Part shown: positions 30,877 through 32,901 of the stretch, one piece after another
Layout: each line of letters begins with the position of its first letter
Numbering within the stretch: the first letter of the stretch is position 1
Assembly: GCA_964632165.1 (NCBI GenBank)
Contig: CAZWCZ010000022.1
Coordinates: 1-32,901, forward strand
Direction: 5' to 3'
From: SIG299 sp964632165
Lineage (GTDB): Bacteria; Bacillota; Clostridia; Lachnospirales; Lachnospiraceae
DNA: 32,901 nt
Made by a program: the position numbers and the translations under genes
Notes under the pieces: model-generated
What the model saw: only the letters and a program-made list of their open reading frames with translations
What the model was told of the DNA's origin: nothing
Database searches by the model: none

Positions 30877-31044
30877 TTAATTACAGCACTGTGGATTTCC
30901 GTTATCATGGCAACTACCACTCTGATTACCGTTGCAGCAATCAGATTCTCCGTTATCGTTTCCACCATGACGTGCCTGCCCAAAGAGATATGATAACAAA
31001 TTTTTCATATCTGGATTAGAAAAAGATTTCTTCTTCTTTAACAT
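30877..31044 (-). CDS. Cys-rich precursor peptide of a radical SAM RiPP cassette (55 aa)
   Basis: A short gene with a textbook start: AAAGGAGGTTGAAT before ATG 31044, stop TAA at 30877. The peptide begins MLKKKKSFSNPDMKNLLSYL, a basic then helix-prone leader-like half without Cys, followed by FGQARHGG. Its C-terminal half holds five Cys (36, 37, 45, 53, 54) within a Gly/Asn/Asp/Ser-rich core. The core contains two copies of a ten-residue unit, NDNGESDCCN and HDNGNPQCCN, on either side of GNQSGSC. It lies 43 bp downstream of the ACP-like gene and the radical SAM gene in the same orientation. By position, size and composition I read it as the substrate of that enzyme. GlyGly at 27-28 could mark a leader boundary; cleavage is a guess. 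No homologue could be searched. Confidence 0.8.
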   Translation of the reverse strand: MLKKKKSFSNPDMKNLLSYLFGQARHGGNDNGESDCCNGNQSGSCHDNGNPQCCN

Positions 31045-31087
31045 ATTCAACCTCCTTTCTTAATTATTCTAATTTTGATATATGTAT

Positions 31088-31336
31088 TCAAAAAAGGTCA
31101 CTCACAGGACCCTTTTGACTTCGTTGCACTAAATCAATAATATTTTTTTCAATCATCGATATTGTTTTCCATTTCTGATATAACAGCATATCTGTTGGAA
31201 CTGTAACATTACAGTAATTCTCAATAGAAATTATAAGAGAAGCAAAAGCTATTGAATCCATTTCTAAAGGAACATCCTTATCATTTAAATCCATCACAAT
31301 CCCATTTTCAAAAAGAAGCTTATTAATTTCAATCAT
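31088..31336 (-). CDS. Acyl-carrier-protein-like peptide-maturation protein
   Basis: 82 residues, acidic in the middle, with the four-helix ACP pattern: an N-terminal helix (IEINKLLFENG), then EMDSIAFASLIISIENYCNVTVP, overlapping DS at 27-28, then LLYQKWKTISMIEKNIIDLV. Ser28 in MDSIAF aligns with the phosphopantetheine-bearing Ser of ACP (consensus DSL), so attachment is possible. Its ATG follows the radical SAM stop codon with no gap (TAGATG), and its Shine-Dalgarno lies inside that gene, so the two are translationally coupled. From memory, an ACP-related protein is a recurrent partner in clostridial Cys-rich peptide maturation cassettes; its role there is unknown. No fatty acid or polyketide genes are nearby. 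Confidence 0.75.
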   Translation of the reverse strand: MIEINKLLFENGIVMDLNDKDVPLEMDSIAFASLIISIENYCNVTVPTDMLLYQKWKTISMIEKNIIDLVQRSQKGPVSDLF

Positions 31337-32692
31337 CTACTCATCCTCCAAATATATATCGATTTTCTCTTTTAGATAAAGACATCTGATTTTTGACATT
31401 ACCAGAGAGTACAGTTCACTACAATGATTAGATTTGTTTATAGGCTTTCCGATTATATTGGATGAATACGGACAGGCACCACCTTTACATATGCAATACA
31501 AAATACAGTTAAGGCATTTTTCATTACAGGAATCATGTGCTGTCCATTTCATAATTTTAGCATAATCGACAGATAAATTGCCATTGTCGTCTATCCGTCC
31601 TATGCATCCTTCATTCCTAGATTTATCGCTAAAGTACGCTAATGTGCATTTATGGACACTGCAATCTGGATATATCACATACCCAGCAATAAAATTAGCC
31701 GCACACATTGAAGAGTATATAGACAAGTCCATCGTTTCTGCCGAATTAAGTCCGATTTTTGCAGCTTTTGTATACCATTTTTCATATAATTCACTCTCTT
31801 TATCAACAAGAACTACTTTGTTATTATTAATCCTTTCTCCGCCCCAGTTTCTAACTCCCTGGAAAACTATTTCAAACCGCTTGTCATCTTTGATAATATC
31901 ATACATATCATGTAAATATTCCTCGATAAAACCCTCTGTCTCATAAGCAATATTTGTCCTGAGGGAAATAAGGAACATATTAGACTTGGCATTTTGGGCG
32001 ATTGTTCTTATATTATTCAGAATTCTATCATAAGAATCACTATTAGTAACGTGTGGACGTTGCTTGTTATGAGATTCTCTATTACCATCAATACATACTT
32101 GATAGGTTAACACCCTATTCCGCACCAATTCATTAAACGTATCAATATCTAATTCATAGGCATTAGTTGTCATCCGTCCAGAAAAAAGAATGCCTTTACT
32201 TTTGCATATATCATTTATTTCTTTGGTCATTCTTAGCACTTGTTCTTTCTTTATCAACGGTTCACCGCCAAACCAAGCCAATCGTATTTGCTTGTATTTA
32301 TGAGCATTTCGCTTAATGAATTTAATTATAGACTCTTCGTTTTCTTTGGAAAGATGTTGATTCGTTACAGACTCATAACAATACACGCATCTAAAATTGC
32401 AAGAATCCGTAGGCAATATAGTAATATCAAGGACAGAGTCAGAAAACACCGATCGATTTCTTACAAAATCACATTCATAGATTTCATCCACTTCTTCTTT
32501 TATCAAGAAATTATTAATTGCTAGGAATTCTATATCCGAATCTTTCAATAAACCCATTTCCTTTGAAAGAAAACTGTTATGAACTCTTCCATTTCTTTTA
32601 ATTTTGATAATATCAAAATATTTCAAATTGACAAGTATAATACTATTGTCCATTTGAGTTAGCATTGTAAATCTTGACCAAAGATATTTCAT
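31337..32692 (-). CDS. Radical SAM/SPASM peptide maturase
   Basis: 451 residues. A ~85-residue N-terminal part precedes the radical SAM barrel, which opens with CNFRCVYC: Cys98, Cys102 and Cys105 bind the SAM-cleaving 4Fe-4S cluster. WFGGEPL (140-146) is the SAM-binding GGE motif. The C-terminal SPASM/twitch region has Cys at 330, 344, 349, 363, 389, 393, 396, 400, 402, 407 and 424, enough for two auxiliary clusters. SPASM enzymes of this kind install thioether or carbon-carbon bonds in peptides. Codon and base use is clearly A+T-richer than the iol and opp genes. GGAGGG lies eight bases before ATG 32692. It heads the visible cassette (rSAM, ACP-like, Cys-rich peptide). It recalls the clostridial Cys-rich peptide maturase group; subgroup not verified. 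The chemistry on this peptide is unknown. Confidence 0.9.
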   Translation of the reverse strand: MKYLWSRFTMLTQMDNSIILVNLKYFDIIKIKRNGRVHNSFLSKEMGLLKDSDIEFLAINNFLIKEEVDEIYECDFVRNRSVFSDSVLDITILPTDSCNFRCVYCYESVTNQHLSKENEESIIKFIKRNAHKYKQIRLAWFGGEPLIKKEQVLRMTKEINDICKSKGILFSGRMTTNAYELDIDTFNELVRNRVLTYQVCIDGNRESHNKQRPHVTNSDSYDRILNNIRTIAQNAKSNMFLISLRTNIAYETEGFIEEYLHDMYDIIKDDKRFEIVFQGVRNWGGERINNNKVVLVDKESELYEKWYTKAAKIGLNSAETMDLSIYSSMCAANFIAGYVIYPDCSVHKCTLAYFSDKSRNEGCIGRIDDNGNLSVDYAKIMKWTAHDSCNEKCLNCILYCICKGGACPYSSNIIGKPINKSNHCSELYSLVMSKIRCLYLKEKIDIYLEDE

Positions 32693-32712
32693 GTTTTAAT
32701 CCCTCCAAGTTG

Positions 32713-32741
32713 AAATTATTAAAACCGTATGTAAAAAACAA
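32713..32741 (-). promoter_or_regulatory. Possible promoter of the radical SAM gene
   Basis: Minus strand: TTGTTT (32741-32736), 17-bp spacer, TAATTT (32718-32713). Both hexamers are imperfect and the start would fall at the edge of the Shine-Dalgarno, so the leader would be very short. Read-through from the upstream gene is an equally good explanation. Confidence 0.25.
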
Positions 32742-32778
32742 TGGCTGCTAAATCCGACATATTCGTCTGAATAATTCA

Positions 32779-32815
32779 TTTTATAAACAATGCCCTGTCC
32801 ACATCGTTTATAAAA
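32779..32815. repeat. 14-bp inverted repeat upstream of the maturase gene
   Basis: On the minus strand TTTTATAAACGATG and CATTGTTTATAAAA pair over 14 positions with one G-U, around a nine-base loop TGGACAGGG. It begins directly after the stop codon of the partial upstream gene. The A+T-rich stem and lack of a T-run make it a poor classical terminator; it could be an operator or a processing hairpin. Confidence 0.65.
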
Positions 32816-32899
32816 TTAACTCAATAAATATCTTCCCATTGTATTTCTCTCTTCCTCCTCCATTTCTTTATAACCAATACAAATTTGAGTCAATATTTC
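32816..32899 (-). CDS. C-terminal tail of an upstream gene (partial)
   Basis: The minus strand is open from the window edge to a TAA at 32816, encoding 27 residues ending in EEEERNTMGRYLLS. The tail looks like a plausible protein C-terminus (charged helix) and lies upstream of the radical SAM gene in the same direction, as another cassette member would. It is too short to identify and could be a chance open frame. Confidence 0.35.
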   Translation of the reverse strand, partial: EILTQICIGYKEMEEEERNTMGRYLLS

Positions 32900-32901
32900 T
32901 T

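Noticed and set aside
30700..32901. Mobile-element boundaries around the radical SAM cassette
   Set aside because: The base composition differs, but I find no transposase, integrase, target-site duplication or tRNA end; the 14-bp inverted repeat stands alone and looks like a hairpin and not an IS end.
1..32901. CRISPR arrays, tRNA and rRNA genes
   Set aside because: No regularly spaced repeats, no tRNA-like cloverleaf ends and no rRNA-like sequence were seen on reading through; a covariance-model scan was not possible.

Overview
The window looks like chromosomal DNA of a low-to-moderate G+C Bacillota, most likely a gut-type Lachnospiraceae. The grounds are strong AGGAGG-type ribosome binding sites almost everywhere, a SpoIID-like peptidoglycan-binding protein, a Csp-like subtilase with a jellyroll insertion, a FeoA/FeoB/Cys-rich-peptide iron locus, Opp-type transport paired with GH105 enzymes, and many plant-polysaccharide genes. 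The family-level call is an inference from gene content. I see no rRNA, tRNA, CRISPR array, transposase or integrase.

Layout. 1-587 (+) is the 3' end of a SpoIID/peptidoglycan-binding protein. A bidirectional terminator (624-665) separates it from a collinear minus-strand run read from about 11.6 kb down to 0.7 kb: GH127 beta-L-arabinofuranosidase, GH51 alpha-L-arabinofuranosidase, hflX, a GH43 lipoprotein, thyA, folA, an M42 aminopeptidase and an MraY-family transferase. Gaps are 9-34 bp, so arabinose-polymer enzymes appear co-transcribed with housekeeping genes. A minus-strand S8 (Csp-like) protease lies just upstream. 13.3-15.9 kb is an iron(II) uptake locus (feoA, feoB, a small Cys-rich membrane protein) with two copies of the palindrome AGTTAG-N6-CTAACT.

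16.0-17.3 kb (+) is a GH105 unsaturated uronyl hydrolase with its own promoter. 17.4-18.1 kb is an MgtC/SapB protein. 18.2-25.8 kb (minus) is a six-gene operon: a second GH105, a family 5 solute-binding lipoprotein, and the oppB, oppC, oppD and oppF homologues. A divergent AraC-type regulator follows (26.1-27.0 kb). I read this as an oligosaccharide uptake locus, probably for unsaturated pectic fragments, rather than a peptide transporter. 27.0-30.7 kb (minus) is iolB-iolD-iolE, three consecutive steps of myo-inositol breakdown.

The last 2 kb (30.9-32.9 kb, minus) is visibly richer in A+T and contains the most interesting item: a radical SAM/SPASM maturase, an acyl-carrier-protein-like protein abutting it, and a 55-residue Cys-rich peptide gene with a perfect Shine-Dalgarno. 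Together they form a ribosomally made, post-translationally modified peptide (RiPP) cassette. The peptide ends in a duplicated DNGxxxCCN unit around a central Cys. The 27-residue tail of another gene runs off the window upstream, so the cassette is probably incomplete here.
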